Positions 44,944 through 54,954 of a DNA stretch of 64,000 bases are shown piece by piece (position 1 is the first letter of the stretch; every line of letters starts with the position of its first letter). Below the pieces are notes generated by a model. That model was not told the DNA's origin, ran no database searches, and saw only the letters and a program-made list of their open reading frames with translations. Source of the DNA: Peptoniphilus pacaensis (GTDB taxonomy: Bacteria; Bacillota; Clostridia; Tissierellales; Peptoniphilaceae); assembly GCF_900088125.1 (NCBI RefSeq), contig NZ_FLQT01000003.1, forward strand, positions 1,363,071 through 1,427,070. Direction: 5' to 3'. The position numbers and the translations under genes are program-made.

Positions 44944-46074
44944 ATGAGAGATTTTTACGAGATTTTAGAGATAGAGCGTACCGCCACGGCGGCGGAGATA
45001 AAAAAAGCATACAGGAAAAAAGCGAAGCAGTACCATCCGGACCTGCACCCGGGGGACGACGAGGCGGAGCATAAATTTAAGGAAGTAAATCTGGCCTACG
45101 AAGTCTTAAGCGACGAAACGAAGCGCCGCACCTACGACGTCTACGGCGAAGAAGGCATTAAGAACGACTACGCCTCCGGCGGCGGGGGATTCAGCGGCGG
45201 CTTCGGCGATATTTTCGGCGACCTCTTCGACATGTTCGGCGGCGGTTTCGGCGCGAATTTTTCCGGCGGCAATCAAGCCAAGGCGCCCAGAGACGGCGCC
45301 CACATTCGCTACGATATCAATTTAACCTTTAAAGAAGCGGTGTTCGGCACGGAAAAAGACATTCAGATCCGTCGCACGGAAAACTGCTCCCACTGCCACG
45401 GCACCGGCGCCGAGGACGAGAGCAAGGTCCACACCTGCGAAACCTGCGGCGGTAGCGGTCAGGTGCGTCAATCCACCTCGTCGGCTTTCGGCCGCTTTAT
45501 GCGCGTGGTGCCCTGTGATACCTGCGGCGGCACGGGAACCGTCATCGAAGAGCCCTGCAAGCACTGCAAGGGCAGCGGCAAGGAGACGGTAAACAGAACC
45601 CTTCACTTGCGCATTCCCGCCGGCGTCGACGATCAAAGCGTCATGACCATGGCAGGGGAAGGCCACGCCGGTGACAACGGCGGCCAAGCGGGCACGGTGT
45701 ACGTCTATCTCCATGTGGAAGAAGACGAGATCTTCACCCGCCGCGGCAATAATTTATACGTAGAGATTCCCATTCGCTACGAAGACGCCGTCTTAGGCGG
45801 CACCATTAAGGTTCCCACCCTGAAGGAAATCGTCGATTACGACATTCCCGCCGGCACGCAAAGCGGCGAAGACTTCCGCATCAAAGGGGAAGGGGTACCC
45901 TTCCTACGTCGAAAGGGCGCCGGGGATTTGATCTTTATGGTGAAAATTCTCGTCCCGACGAAAGTATCCGAGGGCGAGCGGGAACTTTTGGAACAGTTGC
46001 GCAGCGAAGTAGGAAACAAAAAGACCGAGCAGGAAAAGGGATTTTTACAAAAACTAAAGGACTTTTTTGAATGA
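44944..46074 (+). CDS. dnaJ: Chaperone DnaJ (Hsp40)
   Basis: 376 residues: J domain with Y-H-P-D, G/F-rich linker, four zinc-finger repeats ([32 protein letters not shown]), and the peptide-binding C-terminus. The ATG at 44944 gives the standard N-terminus M-R-D-F-Y-E; in-frame starts at 44917 (TTG) and 44935 also exist. A -10-like TATGAT at 44903-44908 may give extra transcription. Confidence 0.95.
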   Translation: MRDFYEILEIERTATAAEIKKAYRKKAKQYHPDLHPGDDEAEHKFKEVNLAYEVLSDETKRRTYDVYGEEGIKNDYASGGGGFSGGFGDIFGDLFDMFGGGFGANFSGGNQAKAPRDGAHIRYDINLTFKEAVFGTEKDIQIRRTENCSHCHGTGAEDESKVHTCETCGGSGQVRQSTSSAFGRFMRVVPCDTCGGTGTVIEEPCKHCKGSGKETVNRTLHLRIPAGVDDQSVMTMAGEGHAGDNGGQAGTVYVYLHVEEDEIFTRRGNNLYVEIPIRYEDAVLGGTIKVPTLKEIVDYDIPAGTQSGEDFRIKGEGVPFLRRKGAGDLIFMVKILVPTKVSEGERELLEQLRSEVGNKKTEQEKGFLQKLKDFFE

Positions 46075-46985
46075 CACAATACCACATGCTGAAACTAACC
46101 GGGGAACGGGCGCGGCAAGATGAGGGAGAGACCCTCTTTCAGTCCATGGGCGTGGACAGCTACGAAGTGATTTCTCCGGAAGCCATCGACAATTTAAAAG
46201 AAGGCGCCTTTATTTGGGACTGCATCGACGAGGACCTGCTTCAGGCTCCGTCGGATGTATTTGAATTAAAGGCTTATTTCGATGCCTCCCAATTAGATGA
46301 AATGGACGAATTGTTAAAGGCGGCCCGCGATCGGGGCTTTTCGGCGGAAACGGAAGCCGTGGCCGATCAGGATTGGGCCAACGACTGGAAGCGCTACTTC
46401 CATCCCATCGCCATCGACGAGGGACTTTCCATCGTGCCGAGCTGGGAAGATTACGATGCCCGCGAGGGCGAAAAAATTCTGCAACTGGATCCCGGCATGG
46501 CCTTCGGCAGCGGCAATCACGCCACCAGCTTTCTCTGCTCCCGCTACCTTCGCCGGTACGTGAAGCCCGGAGATTCGGTCATCGACATCGGCTGCGGCAG
46601 CGGCATCTTGTCCCTGGTGGCCGTGGCATCGGGGGCGGCAAGAGTCATCGCCGGGGATTTGGATCCCCAGTGCATCGAAGCCACAAAGAACAACGCGGTG
46701 AAAAATCAAATGGAGGATAAGATCGACGTGCGCCTCGGCGATCTTTTCCAGGTGGTGAAGGAAGAGGCCGACGTGGTGGTGAGCAATATCTTCGCCGAAG
46801 TGATCATCGGCATGGCAAGTGATGTGTATTCTCACGTGAAGCCCGGGGGCATATACATCGCATCGGGGATATTAAAAGAAAAACTGGAGGATGTAAAAGC
46901 CGCCTTGGCGAAGGAAGGCTTTGTTATTCTCGAAAGCGAAACCGACGGCGACTGGTCGGCCATTGCGGCGAGGCGTTCGTCATGA
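46071..46985 (+). CDS. prmA: Ribosomal protein L11 methyltransferase
   Basis: 304 residues. SAM motif [12 protein letters not shown] near residue 176 and V-V-S-N-I-F-A near 236. Overlaps dnaJ by ATGA and the next gene by ATGA. Confidence 0.93.
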   Translation: MTQYHMLKLTGERARQDEGETLFQSMGVDSYEVISPEAIDNLKEGAFIWDCIDEDLLQAPSDVFELKAYFDASQLDEMDELLKAARDRGFSAETEAVADQDWANDWKRYFHPIAIDEGLSIVPSWEDYDAREGEKILQLDPGMAFGSGNHATSFLCSRYLRRYVKPGDSVIDIGCGSGILSLVAVASGAARVIAGDLDPQCIEATKNNAVKNQMEDKIDVRLGDLFQVVKEEADVVVSNIFAEVIIGMASDVYSHVKPGGIYIASGILKEKLEDVKAALAKEGFVILESETDGDWSAIAARRSS

Positions 46986-47716
46986 GGCATTTTTTTGTAG
47001 ATGACAGGCCCGTCGTAGGCAAGCGCGCGGCATTAAAAGCCGAAGACAGCGACCACCTGCTCCGGGTGCTCAGGGCAAAGGAGGGCGACGAAATCCAAAT
47101 CGCCTGGAACGAAAGCCTTTACCGCGGCATGCTTGAGATCGTCGGCAACCGAGCCTTTGTGCGGGTGGAAGAAGCCCTGGCGCGGGAAGAGGAAAAGGCG
47201 CAGCTGATTTTGGCTCAAGGCGTGGGGAAGAATCAAAAGACGGAGACCGTGTTGAAGCACGCCACGGAATGCGGCATCGACGGTTTCATTCCCCTCCAGA
47301 TGGACCGCTCCGTCTCCAATCTTTCGAAGAAGTACGAGGGGAAAAAGGCCCGCTTCGAAAAAATCGCCCAAGAGGCGGCGAAGCAATCCAATCGGCGCCG
47401 CGTGCCGGATATCGGCGAGCTTCTTACCGTGGACGAACTCATCGAGGGAGCGGATGCCGACGACCTTCTCGTCGTCTGTTACGAAGGGGAGGCCGCCGTG
47501 GAAATCGAAGATGCGGATCTGTCTTGTGCCAAGAGAATCTATCTGATCATCGGCCCGGAAGGCGGCTTTTCCGAAAGGGAAGTCGCACTTTTAGAAGAGG
47601 CGAAGGCCGCCTTCGTTACCATGGGCGAGCGGATATTACGAACGGAGACGGCAGGCGTCGTGGCATCTTATGTGATGAAGCGAAAAATAGAAAGGGGCGT
47701 TCATGGGGCGATTTAA
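46982..47716 (+). CDS. rsmE: 16S rRNA (uracil-1498-N3) methyltransferase
   Basis: 244 residues. PUA-like N-terminus, then a SPOUT domain with the knotted motif I-I-G-P-E-G-G-F near residue 183 and L-R-T-E-T-A-G near 219. Overlaps both neighbours. Confidence 0.93.
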   Translation: MRHFFVDDRPVVGKRAALKAEDSDHLLRVLRAKEGDEIQIAWNESLYRGMLEIVGNRAFVRVEEALAREEEKAQLILAQGVGKNQKTETVLKHATECGIDGFIPLQMDRSVSNLSKKYEGKKARFEKIAQEAAKQSNRRRVPDIGELLTVDELIEGADADDLLVVCYEGEAAVEIEDADLSCAKRIYLIIGPEGGFSEREVALLEEAKAAFVTMGERILRTETAGVVASYVMKRKIERGVHGAI

Positions 47717-49025
47717 AACCTATACATTGGGCTGCAAAGTCAATCAATACGAAACGGAAGCCGTCGAGGAAATGCTCGAAAAGGAAGGCTATGTCCACGA
47801 CGATTCCATGGACGTGGATCTCGCCATCATCAACACCTGCACGGTGACCAACGAGAGCGATAGGAAGAGTCGTCAGATTATTCGTCGGCACAAGCGGGAG
47901 AATCCTCATTGCAAAGTAGTGGTACTGGGCTGCTACGCCCAGGTGTCCGCGGAGGAAGTGGCAAAAATTGAAGGCGTGGATTTGGTCTTAGGTACGAAAG
48001 ATCGCGCCGCCCTTCCCGGCTATATCGACGCGCTCTTTCAGGGGGCGGAGCAAATCGTCCACGTCAGGGCCCACGAGCAGGGCGAGGACTTCGAGCATTT
48101 AAAGATCAAGGAAATCGAAGACCACACCCGGGCCTACATGAAGGTGCAGGACGGCTGCAATCAATACTGCTCCTACTGCATCATTCCCTACGCCCGGGGC
48201 TTTATCCGCTCCCGGGACATGGCCGATGCTACGGAGGAGGCGAAGCGCCTCGCCGAAAGCGGCTTTAAGGAAATCGTCTTGACGGGGATTCACGTGGGCA
48301 GCTACGGAAAAGATTTGGCGGAGGATGTGTCTCTCATCGATCTCATCGAAGCCATGGACCGAGTGGAAGGAATCGAGCGGATTCGCCTCTCCTCCATCGA
48401 GCCCATGACCATTACCGACGATTTTTTAGATCGGGTGGCGAAGCTGAAAAGCTTTATGCCCCATTTCCATTTGTCTTTGCAAAGCGGCGGTGAAAAAACC
48501 TTGCGGGAGATGAACCGCAACTACAGCCCCGAGGAGTATCGTGACACGGTGCAGCGCATTCGGCGCGTCTTTCCCGATGTGGGGCTGACCACCGACGTCA
48601 TCGTGGGCTTTCCCGGAGAAGGGGAAGATGATTTTGGGGAGAGCCTGGACTTCGTCGAGGAAATGGGCTTTTCACGGCTCCACGTCTTTCCCTACAGCAT
48701 GAGGAAAAACACGCCTGCCTCGAAGAGGACGGATCAAATTCCCGGTCCCGTAAAAAAAGAGCGGGCCGCCCGCATGATCGCCTTGGGGGATCGAATGGCC
48801 TCGGATTTCGTGAAGGAGAGAATCGGCAAGACCTATCCCGTGCTTTTCGAAGAGAAGAAAGACGGCAAGAACTACGGCTACACGCCCAACTACATTTACC
48901 TGGCCGTGGAGGGAAAAGAAGATCTGAGAAACACCCTGCAATATGTTACAATTGAGGGAGAAAGCGGCGGTGAGATCACCGGCCGAATCAGAAAGGAGCA
49001 TGCGAATGGATTGTCTGTTTTGTAA
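47703..49025 (+). CDS. mtaB: tRNA t6A37 methylthiotransferase MtaB
   Basis: 440 residues. UPF0004 N-terminus (T-L-G-C-K-V-N-Q-Y-E-T-E, N-T-C-T-V-T), radical SAM cluster C-N-Q-Y-C-S-Y-C near residue 151, and a C-terminal TRAM domain. Makes ms2t6A37 in tRNAs reading ANN codons. Overlaps rsmE by 14 bases and hinT by 20. Confidence 0.94.
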   Translation: MGRFKTYTLGCKVNQYETEAVEEMLEKEGYVHDDSMDVDLAIINTCTVTNESDRKSRQIIRRHKRENPHCKVVVLGCYAQVSAEEVAKIEGVDLVLGTKDRAALPGYIDALFQGAEQIVHVRAHEQGEDFEHLKIKEIEDHTRAYMKVQDGCNQYCSYCIIPYARGFIRSRDMADATEEAKRLAESGFKEIVLTGIHVGSYGKDLAEDVSLIDLIEAMDRVEGIERIRLSSIEPMTITDDFLDRVAKLKSFMPHFHLSLQSGGEKTLREMNRNYSPEEYRDTVQRIRRVFPDVGLTTDVIVGFPGEGEDDFGESLDFVEEMGFSRLHVFPYSMRKNTPASKRTDQIPGPVKKERAARMIALGDRMASDFVKERIGKTYPVLFEEKKDGKNYGYTPNYIYLAVEGKEDLRNTLQYVTIEGESGGEITGRIRKEHANGLSVL

Positions 49026-49344
49026 GATCATCGAAGGCGAAATTCCTTCCCAATGTTTGTACGAAGATGACAAGATCTATGTCTTTAAAGACATCGATCC
49101 CCAAGCCCCGGTTCACTTTTTGGTGATTCCGAAAAAACACATCGACTCACTGGACACCATGGACGATGAAGACGGCGAATTAATCGGTTATGTCTTCGAA
49201 AAAATTCGCGACCTGGCCAAGGAGCAAGGCCTGAAAGACGGCTACCGCGTCGTGAACAATATCGGCGAAGACGGCGGCCAATCGGTGAAACACATGCACT
49301 TCCACGTCTTGGGCGGCCGCAGTTTGCAGTGGCCACCGGGTTGA
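49006..49344 (+). CDS. hinT: HIT family purine nucleoside phosphoramidase
   Basis: 112 residues. C-L-F-C-K-I-I at the start and the triad H-M-H-F-H-V near residue 95. AAAGGAG suits the ATG at 49006 better than the one at 49000. Confidence 0.93.
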   Translation: MDCLFCKIIEGEIPSQCLYEDDKIYVFKDIDPQAPVHFLVIPKKHIDSLDTMDDEDGELIGYVFEKIRDLAKEQGLKDGYRVVNNIGEDGGQSVKHMHFHVLGGRSLQWPPG

Positions 49345-49366
49345 TCTTTGAAAAACCTTAGTTTTG

Positions 49367-49395
49367 TTGAATTCGCCTCCCGAAACGTGTATAAT
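49367..49395 (+). promoter_or_regulatory. Promoter of rpsU-yqeY
   Basis: TTGAAT (49367-49372) and TATAAT (49390-49395), spacing 17. A CTCTTTT/AAAAGAG hairpin lies just before the rpsU ribosome site and might modulate translation. Confidence 0.8.
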
Positions 49396-49454
49396 AGTTA
49401 AGAATTTAGTCGAAAAGGCTATTCACTCTTTTCAAAAAGAGGGGAGGGGAAATC

Positions 49455-49634
49455 ATGTCGGAAATCCGCGTTGGAGAAAACGAGTCTTTAGAATCTGCCT
49501 TAAAAAGATTTAAAAGACAATGTGCTTCCAGTGGTGTTTTGAAAGAAGTTCGTAAGCGCGAACACTACGAAAAACCCAGTGTAAAGCGTAAGAAAAAATC
49601 TGAGGAAGCACGTAGAAAAAAACGTAAATACTAA
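49455..49634 (+). CDS. rpsU: 30S ribosomal protein S21
   Basis: 59 residues. [16 protein letters not shown] near the N-terminus and a lysine/arginine-rich end ending R-R-K-K-R-K-Y are diagnostic of S21. GGGAGGGG precedes the ATG. It lies between hinT and yqeY as usual. Confidence 0.96.
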   Translation: MSEIRVGENESLESALKRFKRQCASSGVLKEVRKREHYEKPSVKRKKKSEEARRKKRKY

Positions 49635-49650
49635 TTGAGAAGGTGTTAAT

Positions 49651-50094
49651 TTGTCTTTAAAAGAAACCTTGATGCAGGATTTAAAAACTGCAATGAAGAC
49701 GAAGGATAAGAGAACGAAAGATACGATCACCATGGTACGCGCCGCCATTAAACAAAAAGAAGTGGACGAACGCGTCGAGCTAGACGACGACGGCGTGCTC
49801 ACGGTACTCGCCAAAGAAATCAAGGAACGCCGAGGCAGCATCGAAGAGTTCGAAAAAGCCGGCCGCGACGACTTGGTCGAAAGCACAAAGGCGGAAATCG
49901 ACGTTCTCATGAAATACATGCCCGAACAATTATCGGAAGAAGAACTGGAAAAGTTGATTCGCCAAGTGATGGAAGAAAACAACATCACGGAGAAAAAACA
50001 AATGGGTCTTCTCATGAAAAACATTATGCCGAAAGTGCAAGGACGCGCCGACGGCAAAGCGGTTAACGCCATCGTCAATCGCATTTTAAATTAA
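49651..50094 (+). CDS. yqeY: GatB/YqeY domain protein
   Basis: 147 residues. Helical YqeY family (T-K-D-T-I-T-M-V-R-A-A-I-K, later G-R-A-D-G-K-A-V-N-A-I-V). Related to the tail domain of GatB, so a tRNA-linked role is suspected but unproven. TTG start behind AGAAGGTG. Confidence 0.9.
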   Translation: MSLKETLMQDLKTAMKTKDKRTKDTITMVRAAIKQKEVDERVELDDDGVLTVLAKEIKERRGSIEEFEKAGRDDLVESTKAEIDVLMKYMPEQLSEEELEKLIRQVMEENNITEKKQMGLLMKNIMPKVQGRADGKAVNAIVNRILN

Positions 50095-50097
50095 AGT

Positions 50098-50124
50098 AAC
50101 CCGGAGAGCGTCTCCGGGTTATTT
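50098..50124 (+). terminator. Terminator after yqeY
   Basis: AACCCGGAGA (50098-50107), GCG, TCTCCGGGTT (50111-50120), then ATTTT. Confidence 0.85.
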
Positions 50125-50176
50125 TCGATTACATGCCAATTTCCTCGGGTATAATTGTATTAGGAGGTGTATGGGC

Positions 50177-50857
50177 ATGAAGGCTTTCTTGGCGAGTTTA
50201 GGCACTCTTTTTGCGACGACGCCGTCATACGGCGCGGGGGCTGCGGCCGATATCTTGCCGTGGCTGCGCTCGGCGCTGGTTATAATCGGTTTGGCGAGCT
50301 TTACCTACGCCCTCTTTTCGAAAGAGTTTTCCAAAAGCTGGATCTTCGGCACCGCGGCCCTTCTTATTTATTTCCTCACGGGAATTTTCGTCGGCGGAGC
50401 CTCCGTCATCACCTTGCTTTTGTGCTTGGTCGGCGGCGTCCTTTTGCTTATCGAGGCCATCGTGCCGGGCTTCGGCATCGCAGGCATCAGCGGCATCGTC
50501 TTGTTTTTCCTCTCCCTGGCTCTGGCCATGGACGACGGGATTCAAGCCGTACTTACTTTTGCTCTTTCCGCCGTCGTCGTCCTGGTCATGGCGCGGGGCC
50601 TGTGGGAGAAGGGCGAAGGCCTGCCCGTGGTCCGGAAGCTCATGGGCGAAAGTCCGGCCTTTACAAAAAAGCCTTTGGCTCTGAAGGTGGGGGATGTGGG
50701 CTATTCCAGAACCCAGCTTCGCCCCGAAGGCATCGGCGAATTTAACGGCGAGGAAATCACCGTACACTCCGCCGGCCCTTTAATCGAAGGTCACCGAAAA
50801 ATCGAAGTCGTGGCCATTCGCGGCCGCAGCGTCAGCGTCAGGGCCGTGGACGAATAA
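50177..50857 (+). CDS. NfeD family membrane protein
   Basis: 226 residues: five to six membrane spans in residues 20-150, then an OB-fold tail (G-D-V-G-Y-S-R-T ... G-E-F-N-G-E-E-I). The short form, without the serine protease domain. Partner of the flotillin encoded next. The ATG at 50177 has better spacing to GGAGG than the one at 50171. Confidence 0.88.
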   Translation: MKAFLASLGTLFATTPSYGAGAAADILPWLRSALVIIGLASFTYALFSKEFSKSWIFGTAALLIYFLTGIFVGGASVITLLLCLVGGVLLLIEAIVPGFGIAGISGIVLFFLSLALAMDDGIQAVLTFALSAVVVLVMARGLWEKGEGLPVVRKLMGESPAFTKKPLALKVGDVGYSRTQLRPEGIGEFNGEEITVHSAGPLIEGHRKIEVVAIRGRSVSVRAVDE

Positions 50858-50942
50858 ATTTTCGCTCGCACTTTTTTAAAATCGAAATTTAACGCAATGA
50901 TAAAACCCATTTCTAACAAATCATTTCTCGGGAGGTAATCCA

Positions 50943-51935
50943 ATGAGCATCGGATCCATATTAGGCACACTGCTCGCCATTGTGGTGGTCGTCTTTCTCT
51001 TTGTTATTTTGACCATGGTCCCCATCGGCCTTTGGGTCACGGCGTTTTTCTCCGGCGTGAAAGTACGAATGACCGATTTGATCGGCATGCGCCTGCGCCG
51101 CGTGAAGCCGCGCCGTATCGTCAATCCCATGATTAAGGCCACAAAAGCCGGCATGGGATTAAACATCGCATCCGTGGAAGGCCACTATCTGGCCGGAGGC
51201 AATGTGGACGCCGTGGTGGACGCATTAATCGCCGCACAACGTGCCGATATTCAGCTAAATTTTGAAGAAGCCGCCGCCATCGATCTGGCGGGCCGCGACG
51301 TTTTGGAAGCGGTGCAGGTCAGCGTCAATCCGAAAGTCATCGAGACGCCGAAAATTTCCGCCGTGGCACAGGATGGCATCGAAGTCTTGGTCATCGCCAA
51401 GGTGACCGTGCGGGCCAATATCGATCGCCTCGTCGGCGGGGCAGGGGAAGAAACCATTATCGCCCGCGTCGGCGAAGGCATCGTCACCACCGTGGGTTCT
51501 TCCAGAACCTACAAGGAAGTGTTGGAAAACCCGGACAATATTTCCCGCGTCGTTTTGGACAAGGGCCTGGATTCGGGCACGGCCTACGAAATTCTATCCA
51601 TCGACATCGCCGACGTGGACGTGGCCCGAAACATCGGCGCCCGTTTGCAAACGGATCAGGCGGAAGCGGACAAGCGCATCGCCGAGGCGAAGGCGTCGGA
51701 ACGCCGCTCCATGGCCATCGCCAGGGAACAGGAAATGCGTGCGGAAGTGGAAGCCATGCATGCCCGCGTCGTAGAAGCTCAATCGGAAGTGCCCAAGGCC
51801 TTGGCGGAAGCATTGAAATCCGGCAAGCTTTCCGTGGGCGGCTATTACGAGCTTGAAAATTTAAAGAGCGACACGGCCATGCGAGAAGCCATCGCCGGCG
51901 GCGACAAAAATAAATCGACTGAGGCCCGTGAATGA
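50943..51935 (+). CDS. floA: Flotillin-like protein FloA
   Basis: 330 residues: one N-terminal membrane hairpin (about 5-36), then an SPFH domain and a helical, Ala/Glu-rich part. Organises membrane microdomains. GGGAGG precedes the ATG; overlaps the next gene by ATGA. Confidence 0.94.
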   Translation: MSIGSILGTLLAIVVVVFLFVILTMVPIGLWVTAFFSGVKVRMTDLIGMRLRRVKPRRIVNPMIKATKAGMGLNIASVEGHYLAGGNVDAVVDALIAAQRADIQLNFEEAAAIDLAGRDVLEAVQVSVNPKVIETPKISAVAQDGIEVLVIAKVTVRANIDRLVGGAGEETIIARVGEGIVTTVGSSRTYKEVLENPDNISRVVLDKGLDSGTAYEILSIDIADVDVARNIGARLQTDQAEADKRIAEAKASERRSMAIAREQEMRAEVEAMHARVVEAQSEVPKALAEALKSGKLSVGGYYELENLKSDTAMREAIAGGDKNKSTEARE

Positions 51936-52360
51936 ACGGTCTTCTAACCCTCATCCTTATCGGTGCCTTTGGCCTGATCAGAAGCCGTATGGAGCAAAGA
52001 CGCAGAGCCGAGGCGAATCAAAAAAAGAATCATAAAGAACGGGAGCCGGATTACAAGACCCTGCCCTTTGAGGTGCAGCAGGCCATTAAAGAATTTCAAC
52101 AGCCCGGGGAAAAGCCGGCGAAAAAGAAAACTCAGAGGCAAATAGACCGGCATTTAAAACAGAAGCGGCAGATGAGCGATGAGGCCCTTCAAAGGGCTAC
52201 AGAGGCCGAGAAGGCCATGACAAGTACCGAGGAGCAGGCGAAGGCGGAGCCGGCAGATGAAAAACCCTCGCCCTTTGCCGCCATCGAAGCATTCGACGAG
52301 GCTTACCGGCCGTTTATCTACAGTGAAGTATTCAGCAAACCCAAGTGTAAGCGTAAGTAA
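51932..52360 (+). CDS. Hypothetical protein translated with floA
   Basis: 142 residues. One hydrophobic segment (about 3-17), then a long charged helix-prone region rich in K, E, Q and R, ending K-P-K-C-K-R-K. Coupled to floA by ATGA and followed 11 bases later by phoH. No family known to me; possibly a membrane-tethered partner of FloA. Confidence 0.7.
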   Translation: MNGLLTLILIGAFGLIRSRMEQRRRAEANQKKNHKEREPDYKTLPFEVQQAIKEFQQPGEKPAKKKTQRQIDRHLKQKRQMSDEALQRATEAEKAMTSTEEQAKAEPADEKPSPFAAIEAFDEAYRPFIYSEVFSKPKCKRK

Positions 52361-52371
52361 AGGAGACGTTT

Positions 52372-53394
52372 TTGCAAGATCAATTAGTAATCGGCATCAG
52401 TGAACCCAAGGTGTTAAAGGAATTGTTCGGCCATTTGGACGAACACACGAAGATGATCGAGGAGGCCTTTTCCGTGCACATCCGTCAGGAAGACGACGGA
52501 CTGACGGTAAAGGGCGAAGACGAGCCCGTGAGACAGGCGGGGATCGTCCTGCAAAATTTAATCGAGGCCATTCACAAACAAAAGCGAGTGGACAAAAAAG
52601 ACGTGGCCTACAGCATCGATTTGGTTCGGGCGGGCATCGAAGACAGCTTTACATCCCTCTTGGACGACGTCATCGTCTACACGGAAATGGGCCGTCCCAT
52701 TCGCCCGAAGACCTTGGGGCAGAAGCGCTACTTAGACGCCATCAGGAGCCACGACGTGGTCTTCGGCATCGGCCCCGCCGGTACGGGGAAGACCTACATC
52801 GCCATGGCCAATGCGGTGAAGGCTTTTAAGGAGAAGGAAGTGAACCGCATCATCCTCACCCGCCCCGCCGTGGAGGCCGGGGAGAGCCTGGGCTTTTTGC
52901 CCGGGGATTTGCAGATGAAGGTGGATCCCTACCTGCGTCCCCTCTACGACGCCCTTTTCGAAATCTTGGGTCAGGACGCCTTTCAAAAGTATTTGGAAAA
53001 AGGTCTTATCGAAGTGGCACCCTTGGCCTACATGCGGGGGCGGACCTTGGACAATGCCTATGTCATTTTAGATGAGGCGCAAAACTCCACCAACGAGCAG
53101 ATGAAGATGTTCTTGACCCGCCTGGGTTACGGCTCCAAGGCCATTATTACCGGGGACGTGACGCAAATCGACCTGCCCCGAGGTAAGCAGTCCGGTCTGA
53201 AGACGGTGCTGAAAATTTTAGATGGAGTCAAGGGCATCGAAATCATTCGTCTGGGCAGAAACGACATCGTGCGCCATCCCTTGGTGCAACGAATCATCGA
53301 CGCCTACGATCGCTTCGATCGGGAAAAGGAAAAGAAGGCGGCCGAGGAGTCGGAAAAGAAAGATAAAAAGGACAAGTCCCATGACAGAACTTAG
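52372..53394 (+). CDS. phoH: PhoH family ATPase
   Basis: 340 residues. An N-terminal KH-like part, then a RecD-type ATPase with G-P-A-G-T-G-K-T near residue 135 and L-D-E-A-Q-N near 234. Linked to RNA processing with YbeY, encoded next. TTG start behind AAGGAG. The end is lysine-rich and overlaps ybeY. Confidence 0.92.
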   Translation: MQDQLVIGISEPKVLKELFGHLDEHTKMIEEAFSVHIRQEDDGLTVKGEDEPVRQAGIVLQNLIEAIHKQKRVDKKDVAYSIDLVRAGIEDSFTSLLDDVIVYTEMGRPIRPKTLGQKRYLDAIRSHDVVFGIGPAGTGKTYIAMANAVKAFKEKEVNRIILTRPAVEAGESLGFLPGDLQMKVDPYLRPLYDALFEILGQDAFQKYLEKGLIEVAPLAYMRGRTLDNAYVILDEAQNSTNEQMKMFLTRLGYGSKAIITGDVTQIDLPRGKQSGLKTVLKILDGVKGIEIIRLGRNDIVRHPLVQRIIDAYDRFDREKEKKAAEESEKKDKKDKSHDRT

Positions 53395-53845
53395 CCTTTA
53401 CATGGACGACCGGCAGGAGACCATCGCCCTATCCGACGAGGACAGGGATTTGATCGAGAAGCTGATCTCTTTCGTCGTTCCGAAGATCGCAGAGGAAGCC
53501 GAGGTGGAAGTCTCCGTCAGCTTCGTGGAAGACGAGGAGATCCGTCGACTGAACCGGGATTTTCGCGGCGTGGACAAAACCACGGACGTTTTGAGCTTTC
53601 CCATGGATGAGGCTTACGGTGACTACAGAAATTTAGGCGATGTGATCATTAACACCCGCAAGGTGGAGGAACAGGCCGAGGATTTCGGCCACGGCTATCG
53701 CCGGGAACTCACCTACTTAACGGTGCACAGCCTGCTTCATTTGGTGGGCTACGATCACGAGGAGCCGGATGAAAAGGCGGCCATGCGGGAAATGGAAGAA
53801 AAGCTTCTGGCGGCTTTTGAAGGGGAAGAATATGAAGCGCGGTAA
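53381..53845 (+). CDS. ybeY: Endoribonuclease YbeY
   Basis: 154 residues. The zinc motif H-S-L-L-H-L-V-G-Y-D-H lies at 115-125. Matures 16S rRNA. Overlaps phoH by 14 bases and the next gene by 14. Confidence 0.95.
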   Translation: MTELSLYMDDRQETIALSDEDRDLIEKLISFVVPKIAEEAEVEVSVSFVEDEEIRRLNRDFRGVDKTTDVLSFPMDEAYGDYRNLGDVIINTRKVEEQAEDFGHGYRRELTYLTVHSLLHLVGYDHEEPDEKAAMREMEEKLLAAFEGEEYEAR

Positions 53846-54536
53846 TTTTATTAAATCTTTTAACTTTGCCGTACAGGGCATTGTCAGCTCCATTCATTCG
53901 GAGCGGAATATGAAATTTCATTATGCGGCGGCATTGGGGGTCATCGCCTTCAGCCTTTTGTTTAATCTGTCCCGCATTGAATTTATTGCCCTGCTCTTTG
54001 CGGTGACCTTCGTCATCGTATCGGAGCTTTTTAACACGGCCATCGAGCGCACCGTGGACATGGTCACTCAGGAATACCATCCCATGGCGAAGCTGGTGAA
54101 AGACATCAGCGCCGGGGCGGTGCTTCTCGCGGGCATTAACGCGGCGGTGACGGGCTATTTGCTTTTCTTCGACCGAATCATTTCTTTTTCCGACGTGGTC
54201 CTGGTGCGAATTAAAAACTCCGGGCCCCACCTGACCTTTGTGGCCATTATTATCGTCTTGATCTTGACCGTGGGCGCCAAGCTCTACAAGAGAGAAAGCG
54301 GCGGCAGTTACTTTCAAGGCGGCGCCGTCAGCGGCCACTCGGCCCTTGCTTTCTGCATGGCGGCTTCCATTACCTTTATCTCCATGAACGGATTTATCGC
54401 CGCTCTCGCCTTCGGCCTGGCCTTTTTAGTGGCGGAAAGCCGCATCGAAGGGGAAATACATAAGCCCATAGAAACCGTGGCGGGGGCGATCCTAGGCATT
54501 GCCGTCGCCGCCATTATATTTGTATGGATGGGATAA
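53832..54536 (+). CDS. Diacylglycerol/undecaprenol kinase fused to a PAP2-like phosphatase domain
   Basis: 234 residues. Residues 1-120 are DgkA (E-R-N-M-K-F-H, E-L-F-N-T-A-I-E-R-T-V-D). After residue 130 come further spans with A-K-L-Y-K-R-E-S, S-G-H-S and a later S-R-I-E-G-E-I-H-K-P, the PAP2 signature. One membrane protein could both make and remove undecaprenyl phosphate groups. Starts 14 bases inside ybeY. Confidence 0.85.
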   Translation: MKRGNFIKSFNFAVQGIVSSIHSERNMKFHYAAALGVIAFSLLFNLSRIEFIALLFAVTFVIVSELFNTAIERTVDMVTQEYHPMAKLVKDISAGAVLLAGINAAVTGYLLFFDRIISFSDVVLVRIKNSGPHLTFVAIIIVLILTVGAKLYKRESGGSYFQGGAVSGHSALAFCMAASITFISMNGFIAALAFGLAFLVAESRIEGEIHKPIETVAGAILGIAVAAIIFVWMG

Positions 54537-54537
54537 G

Positions 54538-54954
54538 ATGAACGAAAAAGAAACGATTCAAAAATTAATTGCCGCGGCCAAAGAGGCGCAACAGGGCGCC
54601 TATGTGCCCTACTCCGGCTACGCCGTGGGAGCGGCCCTTCTCGCCGACGACGGCAAGATCTATACCGGCTGCAATATCGAAAACGCCTCTTACACGCCCA
54701 CGGTCTGCGCCGAGCGGGTGGCCGTATTTAAAGCCGTGAGCGAAGGCGCCAAGCGGGTGGAAATCATCGCCGTGGTGGCGGGAGAAGACAAGGGCTATCC
54801 TTGCGGCGTGTGCCGCCAAGTGCTCCGGGAATTCGGAGAAGACGCCACTATCGTCGTGGCGAAAGACGAAGAAAACTATCACGTCCACAAGTTGGACGAG
54901 CTCTTGCCCCACAGTTTCGGGCCGGAAAATCTAAAAGGAGAAGTCGATGCATAA
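54538..54954 (+). CDS. cdd: Cytidine deaminase
   Basis: 138 residues. Zinc motifs C-A-E-R (about 58-61) and P-C-G-V-C-R-Q; substrate motif N-I-E-N-A. Deaminates cytidine and deoxycytidine. Starts one base after the previous stop. Confidence 0.95.
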   Translation: MNEKETIQKLIAAAKEAQQGAYVPYSGYAVGAALLADDGKIYTGCNIENASYTPTVCAERVAVFKAVSEGAKRVEIIAVVAGEDKGYPCGVCRQVLREFGEDATIVVAKDEENYHVHKLDELLPHSFGPENLKGEVDA

